Source: Poindextera sp965277425 (GTDB taxonomy: Bacteria; Pseudomonadota; Alphaproteobacteria; Caulobacterales; Caulobacteraceae). Taken from it: DNA of 64,000 nt. Positions within the stretch are counted from its first letter, which is position 1, and each line of letters begins with the position of its first letter. The position numbers and the translations under genes are program-made. The notes beneath the pieces are model-generated. The model was not told the DNA's origin. It saw nothing but the letters and a program-made list of their open reading frames with translations, and searched no databases. The stretch covers positions 496,001-560,000 of the forward strand of contig CBDICR010000006.1 in NCBI GenBank assembly GCA_965277425.1, in the 5' to 3' direction. This document shows positions 1 through 7,852 of the stretch, piece after piece.

Positions 1-510
1 CCCGAAGCCCTGCGCGAGGAGATAGGAGCCTTGCTCGACAGGATCGCGGCGATGGACGCGGCGGCGCTGACCGAGACGATGTGGGTCCAGTCTTTCATGG
101 CCCTGATGGCCGGGCGGATGCTCTACGCCCTGGCCACGGGGCGGATCGGCTCGAAGAAGACCGCCGCCGCCTTCGCCGACCGGACGCTGGAGCCACGCTT
201 CGCCCGCCTGATCGAGCGCGCCTGGCGCGAACGCGAGCGGCGGCCGGACGGCGAGGCGGAACTGGCGGCCTATTTCCGCGGGACATCCGACCCGGACGAC
301 GCCGCCGCCACCCTGGACCTCATCCGTCACGCCCGGGCGGTCGCCCATGCCGCGCCCGCACGCTCGATCATCGAGCAGAAGCTGGCCGCGAAACGCCAGC
401 CGCCGCCCGGCCGCGGCGATTGGCGCGGCGGTCTCAATCCAAGAGGCCCTTCGGCGCGAAGTTGGACGCCGCCGCCGACCCGCCCTGGCGGCCGCGGGCG
501 GCGTGGCTAA
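1..510 (+). CDS. Nucleotidyltransferase, AadA-like C-terminal region (5' partial)
   Basis: The frame is open from base 1, so the gene begins outside the window; only about 169 C-terminal residues are seen, ending at TAA 508-510. The segment with FMALMAGRMLYALATGRI followed by a KKTAAAFA stretch resembles the helical C-terminal domain (DUF4111 type) of aminoglycoside adenylyltransferases, where a similar helix ends in 'TGKIAPK' and is followed by a paired helix. The catalytic nucleotidyltransferase half is missing, so activity cannot be judged. The last 40 residues are low-complexity, rich in Pro, Arg and Gly. The family call is by eye and moderate; an unrelated helical protein is possible. 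Confidence 0.5.
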   Translation, partial: PEALREEIGALLDRIAAMDAAALTETMWVQSFMALMAGRMLYALATGRIGSKKTAAAFADRTLEPRFARLIERAWRERERRPDGEAELAAYFRGTSDPDDAAATLDLIRHARAVAHAAPARSIIEQKLAAKRQPPPGRGDWRGGLNPRGPSARSWTPPPTRPGGRGRRG

Positions 511-566
511 GGGCTTGATGTTGGCCGCGACGGCGCAATGTAGTATTGTAGATCGTTTCAACACGG

Positions 567-833
567 ATGGCGCGAATGACCGTGACCAAGCTCTCAAGCC
601 GCGAATTCAACCAGGATGTCAGCCGCGCGAAGCGGGCGGCGGACGAAGGGCCGGTGATCATCACCGACCGGGGCCGGCCCGCCTATGTGCTTCTGCGCCA
701 CGACGCCTATCGGCGCCTGAAGGGCGACGGGCGGACGCTGGTCGAGATGCTGGCGCATCCGGAGTCGGCGGACATCGAGTTCGAACCGCCTCGCCTGGGC
801 GACGGAATATTCCGACCCGCGGACTTGAAATAG
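567..833 (+). CDS. Phd/YefM-type antitoxin of a FitB toxin
   Basis: An 88-residue protein with the Phd/YefM layout. It has a short N-terminal strand (TVTKLSSREFNQDVSRAK), a middle 'GPVIITDRGRPAYVLLRHDAYRRL' type segment that forms the DNA-binding dimer core in this family, and an acidic C-terminal tail (ADIEFEPPRLGDG) that would wrap the toxin. An ATG at 576 is an alternative start. The toxin gene begins at the base after the stop codon, the usual antitoxin-first order. The AT-richer stretch at about 535-560 just upstream is the likely autoregulated promoter. It is expected to neutralise the toxin and repress the operon together with it. Confidence 0.85.
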   Translation: MARMTVTKLSSREFNQDVSRAKRAADEGPVIITDRGRPAYVLLRHDAYRRLKGDGRTLVEMLAHPESADIEFEPPRLGDGIFRPADLK

Positions 834-1250
834 GTGCTTCTCCTCGACACGAACGTCATTTCCGAGCTCAGACGCCCCGAACGAACCGATCCGAAAGTTT
901 TAGCCTGGGCGGCGACATGCCATCCCGAAGACCTGTTCTTGTCGGCGATCACCATCCTTGAAATCGAGGTTGGCGTCTTGACAATCGCCCGTCGCGACGC
1001 CGTTCAGGGCGCGATCCTGCGAGCCTGGTTGGAGCAGAGAATCCTGCCGGGCTTTGATGGGCGCATCCTGGGCGTCGACGTCGATGTGGCGCGACGTTGC
1101 GCCGAATTGCACGTCCCCGACCCAAGACCGGAGCGTGACGCGCTGATCGCCGCGACAGCCCTGGTCCACCGAATGACCGTTGTCACCCGCAACGTGGTGG
1201 ACTTTCAGCCGTTGGGGGTGGGTCTGCTCAATCCCTGGGGCGACCGGTGA
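834..1250 (+). CDS. PIN-domain ribonuclease toxin, FitB/VapC family
   Basis: A 138-residue PIN-domain protein starting at GTG 834, directly abutting the antitoxin stop, so translation is probably coupled. The start LLLDTNVISELRRP is typical of FitB-like toxins. The four acidic metal ligands expected in PIN nucleases are visible: Asp5, Glu43 (in the LEIEVG motif), Asp102 (RDALIAATA) and Asp123 (TRNVVDF). That spacing matches FitB/VapC. The protein should be a Mg-dependent RNase that inhibits translation when free of its antitoxin. All catalytic positions are intact, so the pair looks functional. Confidence 0.88.
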   Translation: MLLLDTNVISELRRPERTDPKVLAWAATCHPEDLFLSAITILEIEVGVLTIARRDAVQGAILRAWLEQRILPGFDGRILGVDVDVARRCAELHVPDPRPERDALIAATALVHRMTVVTRNVVDFQPLGVGLLNPWGDR

Positions 1251-1266
1251 GCGTGGAGACGATGGC

Positions 1267-1929
1267 GTGACGGACCTCGAAAATCGCCGACCCCTGAAAT
1301 CGCGAGAGATCGGCTGGATCCGGCGGTTGGGCGCCCGGTTGGCCAAGGCCAGGGTGCAGCCGGACCTGATCTCCGCCACCAGCGTCGCCTTCGCGGTGCT
1401 GGGCGGCGCCATGCTGGCCATGTCGAGCTTCCTGCCGGACTGGGCGCGGTCGCTCTTCCTGCTGGCGGCGGCGGCCTGCATCCAGGGGCGGCGATTGTGC
1501 AACCTGCTCGACGGCATGGTGGCGCTCGAGCAGGGGCAGGGCTCGCGCGCCGGGCCGATCTGGAACGAATTGCCGGACCGCATCGCCGACCTGCTCTTCT
1601 TCGCTGGCGCGGGCTATGCCGCCTATGGGCTGGGCTGGAGCGTCGGGCCGGCCCTGGGCTGGCTCACCGGCGTGCTCGCCGTCCTGACCGCCTATGTGCG
1701 CGAACTGGGCCTTAGGTTGGGCTTTCCCCCCGACTATTCCGGCCCTATGGCCAAGCCGCAGCGGATGTCGGCCCTGACCATCCTTTGCCTGATCGCCGCG
1801 CTCGAGCCGCTTTGGGGCAGCCACGGGTTGGTGATGGTCGCCGGCCTGATCGTGATCGCGGCCGGGACGGTTTGGACGGTTATCCGCCGTGTCCGGCGGC
1901 TGGCGACGGCGCTGGCGGCGCGCCCATAG
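1267..1929 (+). CDS. CDP-alcohol phosphatidyltransferase family protein with variant signature
   Basis: About 220 residues with several hydrophobic membrane segments and a recognisable CDP-alcohol phosphatidyltransferase core, normally DGxxARx8Gx3Dx3D. Here it reads LDGMVALEQ...GPIWNELPDRIAD: the Arg is replaced by Leu and the third Asp by Asn, while the flanking Asp residues remain. Such proteins transfer an alcohol onto CDP-diacylglycerol, or make related phosphodiester lipids, in the inner membrane. GTG 1267 is chosen because a purine-rich GGAG lies upstream and the longer N-terminus contains no family sequence. It starts 16 bases after the toxin gene, and its 3' end overlaps the convergent gene by 50 bases. 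The substrate is unknown. Confidence 0.75.
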   Translation: MTDLENRRPLKSREIGWIRRLGARLAKARVQPDLISATSVAFAVLGGAMLAMSSFLPDWARSLFLLAAAACIQGRRLCNLLDGMVALEQGQGSRAGPIWNELPDRIADLLFFAGAGYAAYGLGWSVGPALGWLTGVLAVLTAYVRELGLRLGFPPDYSGPMAKPQRMSALTILCLIAALEPLWGSHGLVMVAGLIVIAAGTVWTVIRRVRRLATALAARP

Positions 1930-2434
1930 ACGGCGCCGCCCGGCTGTCGGGATCGTTGGTGTTGACCGGGCGAAGCTCGATCTCGATCACGCCCCAGACC
2001 GAGCGCGCCGGCTTCAGTTCGCCGCCGATGACCAGCCGGTACGGCCCTTGCTTGGGGTCTAGCGGCTTGCCGTTCTCCTGGTCGGCCAGGATGATCGGCT
2101 GGTCGCGGAAGCTCTTTTCGGTTTCCGCCAGCGACAGCACCGTGGTGAAGCCGTCCCGGCCGGTGACGATGACGATCTGGTTCACCGGCGGCCCGTGCAG
2201 CCGCACGTCCGAGGGCGCTCCGACCTCCGCCAGGAAATCGCCGATCACCGCGCCCGAAAAGGTCGCCTTGTCGCCGTAAGGGACGGTCACGCTTGCCTGA
2301 TGCATGGCCTTGATATCGGCGGCGGCGACCGTTTCGACCGCGCCATGCGGCCCCTTGACGATGATGGATTGCGCGGTCGCCGCGCCGCCAATGGCGAAGG
2401 CGGCGATCAGGCCCAAGATCGGTGCAAAGCGCAT
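1880..2434 (-). CDS. Periplasmic protein with oxidoreductase molybdopterin-binding fold
   Basis: 184 residues with a Sec signal peptide (MRFAPILGLIAAFAIGGAATA) and then a small beta-rich domain. Phrases such as VTVPYGDKATFSGAVIGDFL and KQGPYRLVIGGELKPARSVWG resemble the SUOX/YedY-type molybdopterin-binding fold found in small stand-alone periplasmic proteins. No clear cofactor-coordinating Cys is seen, so it may be a fold relative that binds something else. An AAGGGGG ribosome binding site precedes ATG. The gene is divergent from the phosphotransferase gene at 2510 and converges on the CDP-alcohol transferase gene. The C-terminal tail is low complexity, rich in Pro, Ala and Gly. Confidence 0.65.
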   Translation of the reverse strand: MRFAPILGLIAAFAIGGAATAQSIIVKGPHGAVETVAAADIKAMHQASVTVPYGDKATFSGAVIGDFLAEVGAPSDVRLHGPPVNQIVIVTGRDGFTTVLSLAETEKSFRDQPIILADQENGKPLDPKQGPYRLVIGGELKPARSVWGVIEIELRPVNTNDPDSRAAPSMGAPPAPSPAAGHGG

Positions 2435-2509
2435 GGTCGCCCCCTTGACGAGTCGTGGCCGTGCATCATGCCTGCGCTAGATTGGCGACTCAATTGGAGG
2501 ACGTGACCC

Positions 2510-3436
2510 ATGCACGGCCCAAGTCCGGGATCGATGTCGAAACCGAACCTGGCGCCGGTGACGATCAAAGCCGCGATCGAGTCGCGCCTGGGCCCCGTCA
2601 CGGCCTTTGCGCCGCTTCCCGAAGGCCTGGTCTCACAGGTCTTCGGGTTTCGGCAAGGCCGTTCGCGGTTCGTGGCCAGGGTCGCCCGCTCGGCCTTCGG
2701 CTTCCGCAAGGACGCGTTCGCATGCCGCGCCTTTGGCCGCCCCGCCCTGCCCATCCCTGAAATCGTCGGCATCGAAGCCATCGAAGCGGCCTTCCTGTGC
2801 ATGTCCCGCCGCGCGCGCGGCAGGCGGTTTTGCGACCTTAAGGGTCGCGCCAAGCCCGGCGGAGCGCTCAAGACGCTGGCCGAGCTGGCGCGGACGGACA
2901 CCAGCGCCACCGCCGGCTTCGGCGTCTTCGATGAGCATGGCCGGGCGCCCTGCCCGACCTGGCGCGCCTATCTGATGCAGGTCGGGGACGAGCGCCTGTT
3001 CGACTGGGCCTCGGTCGCCGATCGCCTCCACGGGGTTCGGGTCGGAGACGCCATCGCGGCGATCGATCGGCTCGCTCCGACCGACGAGCCGCCGCGCGGC
3101 CTCGTCCATGGCGACCTCGGGACCGCCAATCTGATCGGCGACGGCCGCGCCATCACCGCCGTCATCGACTGGGACCGGGCGCTGATCGGCGATGGCGCCT
3201 ATGACGAAGCCAATCTTTTCTTCTGGGCCGAGGCGCGGCTTGAGCCGGTGCGGGCGCATCTTGCCCGCCGCCACGCCGCCGATCCGGGCTGGGCGCGGCG
3301 CATGCTCTGCTATCAGCTTCGCATCGGCATCGAGGAACTATACGACAGCGCCATCGGCCGGACCCCCGTCGATACGGCCTGGCTGGCGACTCGGTGCGCT
3401 GACCTGATCGAGCAGGCGCGAGACATGGGCGGATAG
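2510..3436 (+). CDS. Aminoglycoside phosphotransferase (APH) family kinase
   Basis: 308 residues with the APH/choline-kinase fold. The catalytic loop HGDLGTANLI carries the base Asp202 after His200, and the metal-binding VIDWDRALIGD segment follows about 20 residues later. The N-lobe (residues 15-110) has a glycine-rich 'LPEGLVSQVFGF' loop and conserved hydrophobic strands. The protein presumably phosphorylates a small hydroxylated substrate with ATP in the cytosol; the family is broad, so drug resistance should not be assumed. The start has a GGAGG site nine bases upstream. An internal ATG at 2534 is a weaker option. It stands alone between divergent and convergent neighbours. Confidence 0.82.
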   Translation: MHGPSPGSMSKPNLAPVTIKAAIESRLGPVTAFAPLPEGLVSQVFGFRQGRSRFVARVARSAFGFRKDAFACRAFGRPALPIPEIVGIEAIEAAFLCMSRRARGRRFCDLKGRAKPGGALKTLAELARTDTSATAGFGVFDEHGRAPCPTWRAYLMQVGDERLFDWASVADRLHGVRVGDAIAAIDRLAPTDEPPRGLVHGDLGTANLIGDGRAITAVIDWDRALIGDGAYDEANLFFWAEARLEPVRAHLARRHAADPGWARRMLCYQLRIGIEELYDSAIGRTPVDTAWLATRCADLIEQARDMGG

Positions 3437-3453
3437 CCGGCCCGGCGAGGCGG

Positions 3454-5133
3454 TCAGGCCGCCTCGGGGATGGCCGGCGCGGCGGCCGCTTCCTCCTTGG
3501 CGGCGCGCCGGGTCAGGCCGGAGACGCCGCCGGAGGACAGAAGGCCGATGTCGGCGAGCAGGCCCGGAATGGCCCATTTGTGCGCGGCGGCGATGTAGCG
3601 CGGCTGCCAGACCGGATCGTACTTGTCCTTGTAGCGGCGCACGCCCTGGAAATTGTACAGTTCCTCGCCGCGCTCGAACAAAAGCCGCCCGACGCGGCTG
3701 AGGATGGGCGCCAGCGGCCGGTCCTGAAGCCCCGCCAGCGGCGCGCCGCCGAAGGCGAAGGCGACATAGCCCTCGGCCCGGCCCCACTGCAGCAGTTCGA
3801 CGAACAGGAAGTCCATGACGTTCTTGGGCGCCTCGTCGGCATAGCGCATCAGGTCCATGGAGAAGCTGGATCGATCCGCCGTGGCCCAGATGGTGGCGAA
3901 GGCGACGATGCGGCCGTCAACACTCACGACGGCGGCCGGGAACTCTCCCACATAGCGCGGCGCGAAGCCGCCCATGGAAAAGCTCTTGTCGCCGCCGGCG
4001 TGGTTTTCAAGCCAGGCATCCGAGACCGATTTCAGCTCCTCTATGGCGCTGGCCACCTCCTCGGGCGTCAGCACCGAGAACGCCGCGCCGCATTCGCCGG
4101 CCTTGCGCCAGTTGCGCCGCAGCCCTTCCCGGCGCCGGCCGGTGATGGAAAACGAGTCCAGCGCCACGGTCGCGGATTCGCCGATCTTCTGGATGGAGAA
4201 GCCCAGCTCGACCACGTCGGGCAGGTCCTCGGGGCCAAGCGCGTAGAAGGCCGGACGAGCGGCATGGGCGTCGGCCAGTTCGCGAAAACGCCAGTAGAGC
4301 TCCATGCGTTCGTCGGCGCGGCCGACCGGCGGCCCGAGCGCGATCCAGGAGCGGCCGCGCACCGAGAACATCAGGAAGCTCTCGCCCGAGCCTGAGAAGA
4401 AGAAGCGCTTGTCGCCGAGCAGGGCGAGATTGGCCTGCGGCTCGGCCATCTCCGCCCTGGCCAGGATGGCGCGCACGCGCTCGAACTCCGGATCGTGATC
4501 GCCGACGATGGGCGGGGTGGCGGGCGTCGCCACCATTCGCCAGAGCCCGACCGCCATCAGCAGGATGGCCGCCCCCGCCGAGGCGCGCAGCGAACGCGAG
4601 GCGTCGGCGTCCGCCATCACCTTCCACCAAAGGGTGTCGGAATAGTCGGCGTGACGGAAGGACCAGAGGCCGAGCGCCGCGGCGCCGATCACGGCCGCGA
4701 AGGCCGAAAACAACCATCCCGGCGTGATCTCCATCCGCATCAGCCGCGACTTGCGCGGGAAGGCGGGACGCAGCGGCAGGATGATGAGGCAGATGGCCGC
4801 CAGCGCCGCGGTCTGCTCCCAGTTGAAGCCCTTGAGCAGGGCCAGCACCGCCGCCACGGCCAGCACCACGACGCTGGCGACCCAGGCCCCGCCCAGCCGG
4901 CGGCGCAAGCCGAAGGCGAGCAGGACCAGGACCAGACCCAATATGCTGGAGACGAAGTGGCTGAGCTCGACGAACCAGAGCGGCATGACCCGCACCAGCC
5001 AGGTGAAGCGTTCCGGATCGGACGGAGTCGCGCCCGAAACCAGCAGCATCACCCCGGCGGCCACGGCCAGGACCGCGGAGACCAGCGGTCCGGCCTCGAG
5101 GGCCGCCGGTTTCAAATCGCCTAGGACGCGCAT
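3454..5133 (-). CDS. Short MprF-like phosphatidylglycerol aminoacyltransferase (DUF2156)
   Basis: An integral membrane protein of about 560 residues. Six hydrophobic segments occupy roughly the first 220 residues, followed by a cytosolic tandem-GNAT LPG-synthase domain with hallmark stretches SMDLMRYADEAPKNVMDFL and LYNFQGVRRYKDKYDP. The domain transfers an amino acid from aminoacyl-tRNA to phosphatidylglycerol, reducing negative surface charge. Classical MprF has about 14 membrane segments and 840 or more residues; this one lacks most of the flippase half. I chose ATG 5133, which has AAGG just upstream. ATG 5169 and an upstream start near 5247 are possible, but the extra N-terminus is Arg/Ala-rich and uninformative. 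Amino acid specificity is unknown. Confidence 0.8.
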   Translation of the reverse strand: MRVLGDLKPAALEAGPLVSAVLAVAAGVMLLVSGATPSDPERFTWLVRVMPLWFVELSHFVSSILGLVLVLLAFGLRRRLGGAWVASVVVLAVAAVLALLKGFNWEQTAALAAICLIILPLRPAFPRKSRLMRMEITPGWLFSAFAAVIGAAALGLWSFRHADYSDTLWWKVMADADASRSLRASAGAAILLMAVGLWRMVATPATPPIVGDHDPEFERVRAILARAEMAEPQANLALLGDKRFFFSGSGESFLMFSVRGRSWIALGPPVGRADERMELYWRFRELADAHAARPAFYALGPEDLPDVVELGFSIQKIGESATVALDSFSITGRRREGLRRNWRKAGECGAAFSVLTPEEVASAIEELKSVSDAWLENHAGGDKSFSMGGFAPRYVGEFPAAVVSVDGRIVAFATIWATADRSSFSMDLMRYADEAPKNVMDFLFVELLQWGRAEGYVAFAFGGAPLAGLQDRPLAPILSRVGRLLFERGEELYNFQGVRRYKDKYDPVWQPRYIAAAHKWAIPGLLADIGLLSSGGVSGLTRRAAKEEAAAAPAIPEAA

Positions 5134-5338
5134 GCCGGACCTTGGTTGACCTTGAACGCTCTCAAGCATAACCGCCGCAGCGCGTCGAGGCGCGGCGCGG
5201 CGCCGAATTGACGCGGCGACGGCCGCGACTGGCCGCCGCGACAACAATCAAACAGCTGTTCGAACCGGCTTGCTCGCATCATCGCCTGGAGTAGGTTAGG
5301 CTGCAAACCGCAACAAAAACCTATTGTCGAGGAGCCTG

Positions 5339-6562
5339 ATGGCTGATTTCGGAGCCGACAAGCTGGAGGCGTTCGCCGCCGAGGTCAGCGATGGGCTGAA
5401 GGCAGAATACCCCGCCGAATTGCGCGACCCCAAGGTGGAGACCGACCCCGAGGCCATGTGGGGCGGCCGCGCTTTTGCAGGCAGCGACGACCCGCAGATC
5501 GTCTGGATGCGCCGCATGGCGGCCAAGGGCTGGACCGCGCCGACCTGGCCGACCGAATACGGCGGCGGCGGCCTTTCGGCGGCCGAGGCGCGCGTGCTCG
5601 ATCGCGAGATCTCCAAAGGCGGCTATCGCATGCCGCTGGCCTCGTTCGGCGTCTGGATGCTCGGGCCGGTGCTGCTCGAATACGCCAACGAGGCGCAGAA
5701 GCAGGAACACCTGCCCAAGATCGTGCGCGGCGAAATCCGCTGGTGCCAGGGCTATTCCGAGCCCGGCGCCGGCTCGGACCTGGCCTCCTTGCAGACCCGC
5801 TGCGAGGACAAGGGCGACCACTGGCTGATCAATGGCCAGAAGATCTGGACCTCCTACGCCAACAAGGCCGACTGGTGCTTCTGCCTGGTGCGCACCGACA
5901 CGACCAAGAAGCATGAGGGCATCAGCTTCGTGCTCATCGACATGACCACGCCGGGCGTCGAGACGCGGCCGATCAAGCTGATTTCCGGCGACAGCCCCTT
6001 CTGCGAGACCTTCTTCACCGACGTGAAGATCCCGAAGGAAAACATGGTCGGTCAGCTCAACGGCGGCTGGTCGATCGCCAAGCGGCTCTTGCAGTACGAG
6101 CGGCAGAATATCTCCGGCGGGTTCGGCGGCGGCGGCGGGGCGGGTGGCTCGACCGGCGACCTCGGCGACCTCGGCAAGCGCTATCTGGGCGTGGACGAGA
6201 CCGGAGCGATGGACGATCCCGACCTGCGCGCGCGCATCACCAAGAACAAGATGGACTTCCAGGCCTTCTATCTGACCATCGCCCGCGTCGCGGCGGAATC
6301 GCGCACCTCGAACGGGCCCAGCGCGGCCACCTCCATCATCAAATACGCCGCCGCCGCCTTCGCCCAGGAGCGTTCGGAGCTGATGGTCGAGGCCATGGGG
6401 GCCCAGGGGCTAGGCTGGGAGGGCGAGGCCTACACGCCCGGCGAAATCGCCGCCACGCATGGCTGGCTGCGCTCGAAGGGCAATTCGATCGAGGGCGGCA
6501 CCTCGGAGGTCAATGTCAACGTGGTCGCCAAGCGCGTGCTGGGCTTGCCCGATCCGAAATAG
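5339..6562 (+). CDS. Acyl-CoA dehydrogenase, alpha-type paralogue 1
   Basis: 407 residues, first of three tandem paralogues. It has the N-terminal helical domain (TWPTEYGGGGLS), the middle beta domain with the FAD/substrate motif CQGYSEPGAGSDLASL and the WTSYANKADW loop, and the C-terminal helical domain. The residue equivalent to the MCAD base Glu376 is Gly (IEGGTSE). Glu254 in the LLQYER helix sits where long-chain and isovaleryl-CoA dehydrogenases carry their base. A glycine-rich loop (about residues 258-275) follows. The enzyme oxidises acyl-CoA to enoyl-CoA with FAD and passes electrons to ETF. ATG 5339 is preceded by GAGGAG. It begins a four-gene run. Confidence 0.9.
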   Translation: MADFGADKLEAFAAEVSDGLKAEYPAELRDPKVETDPEAMWGGRAFAGSDDPQIVWMRRMAAKGWTAPTWPTEYGGGGLSAAEARVLDREISKGGYRMPLASFGVWMLGPVLLEYANEAQKQEHLPKIVRGEIRWCQGYSEPGAGSDLASLQTRCEDKGDHWLINGQKIWTSYANKADWCFCLVRTDTTKKHEGISFVLIDMTTPGVETRPIKLISGDSPFCETFFTDVKIPKENMVGQLNGGWSIAKRLLQYERQNISGGFGGGGGAGGSTGDLGDLGKRYLGVDETGAMDDPDLRARITKNKMDFQAFYLTIARVAAESRTSNGPSAATSIIKYAAAAFAQERSELMVEAMGAQGLGWEGEAYTPGEIAATHGWLRSKGNSIEGGTSEVNVNVVAKRVLGLPDPK

Positions 6563-6621
6563 CGCTATTGAGTGGCGGAATTAACCGCCCGACCAAGACA
6601 TTTTGAATAGGGAGATTGATC

Positions 6622-7830
6622 ATGGCCGATTTCGGCGGCGAGGTTGAAACCTTCCGCGGCGAAGCGCGGACCTGGCTTGAAGACAACTACCCCCAATCGC
6701 TGCGCCGCGAGTCCGACGCGACCCAGGAAGCGATCATGATGGGGGGCCTAAAGCCCACCGGCGAGCTGAAGCTCTGGAAAGAGCGCATGGCGGCCAAGGG
6801 CTGGGGAACACCGACCTGGCCGAAACAGTATGGCGGCGGCGGCCTTTCGCCTCAGCAGGCGCGCGTGCTGCAGGAAGAGATGAACCGCATCGGCGCGGCC
6901 AATCCCATGGCGGGGATGGGCACAAGCATGTTCGGCCCGACCCTGCTGGAGTACGGGACCGAGGACCAGAAGCAGCGCCATATTCCGCCGATCGTGAAGG
7001 GCGAGCTGCGCTGGTGCCAGGGCTATTCCGAGCCGGGCGCCGGCTCGGACCTCGCCTCCCTGCAGACCAAGGCCGTCGACAAGGGCGACCACTGGGAGAT
7101 CAACGGCCAGAAGATCTGGACCTCCGGCGCCCAATACGCCGACTGGTGCTTCTGCCTGGTGCGCACCGATCCGTCGAAGAAGCACGAAGGCATCAGCTTC
7201 CTGCTCATCGACATGCACCAGCCGGGCGTCGAGACCCGCCCGATCAAGCTGATCGCCGGCTCCTCGCCCTTCTGCGAGACCTTCTTCACCAATGCGCGAG
7301 CCGAGAAGAACGACATGGTCGGGCCGCTGAACGGCGGCTGGACGGTGGGCAAGCGCCTGTTGCAGCACGAACGCTCCGGCCAGGGCGGCGGCCGCATGAT
7401 GGGCGCCGGCGCCAGCGTGCCGGACCTGGCCAAGACCTATGTCGGGCTGGACGAGGCCGGCCGCATCGCCGATTCCGACCTGCGCGCCCGCATCGCCAAC
7501 CACATGATGAGCGCCCGCGCCCACGGCCTGACCATTCAGCGGGCGATGGCCGAGGCGCGCGGCAATGTGAACCCCAGCGCCACCACCTCGATCATGAAGA
7601 ATTCCGGCACCCAGATCGGCCAGGAGCGCGCGGAGCTGACCCTGGAGATCATGGGCCATCAGGGCCTGGGCTGGGAGGGCGAGGACTTCGCCGCCAACGA
7701 GCTCTCGGCCGTGCGCGGCTGGCTCTCCGGCAAGGCCACGACGATTTTCGGCGGCAGCCAGGAAATCCAGAGCAACATCATTTCCAAGCGGATTCTGGGC
7801 TTGCCCGATCCGACCCAATCCGCTTCCTAG
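6622..7830 (+). CDS. Acyl-CoA dehydrogenase, alpha-type paralogue 2
   Basis: 402 residues, strongly similar to its two neighbours throughout, including the shared phrases ADWCFCLVRTD, KKHEGISF and FCETFFT. The FAD-domain motif is CQGYSEPGAGSDLASL. The likely catalytic base is Glu250 in LLQHER, while the MCAD-type position is Gly (IFGGSQEIQ). A shorter glycine-rich loop (GQGGGRMMGAG) follows the base. ATG 6622 has AGGGAG at good spacing; an in-frame TTG at 6616 is less likely. It lies 59 bases after paralogue 1 and 22 before paralogue 3. It probably takes a related but distinct acyl-CoA; the substrate cannot be read from sequence. Confidence 0.9.
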   Translation: MADFGGEVETFRGEARTWLEDNYPQSLRRESDATQEAIMMGGLKPTGELKLWKERMAAKGWGTPTWPKQYGGGGLSPQQARVLQEEMNRIGAANPMAGMGTSMFGPTLLEYGTEDQKQRHIPPIVKGELRWCQGYSEPGAGSDLASLQTKAVDKGDHWEINGQKIWTSGAQYADWCFCLVRTDPSKKHEGISFLLIDMHQPGVETRPIKLIAGSSPFCETFFTNARAEKNDMVGPLNGGWTVGKRLLQHERSGQGGGRMMGAGASVPDLAKTYVGLDEAGRIADSDLRARIANHMMSARAHGLTIQRAMAEARGNVNPSATTSIMKNSGTQIGQERAELTLEIMGHQGLGWEGEDFAANELSAVRGWLSGKATTIFGGSQEIQSNIISKRILGLPDPTQSAS

Positions 7831-7852
7831 TTTCTCGAGGAGATTTAGATCC

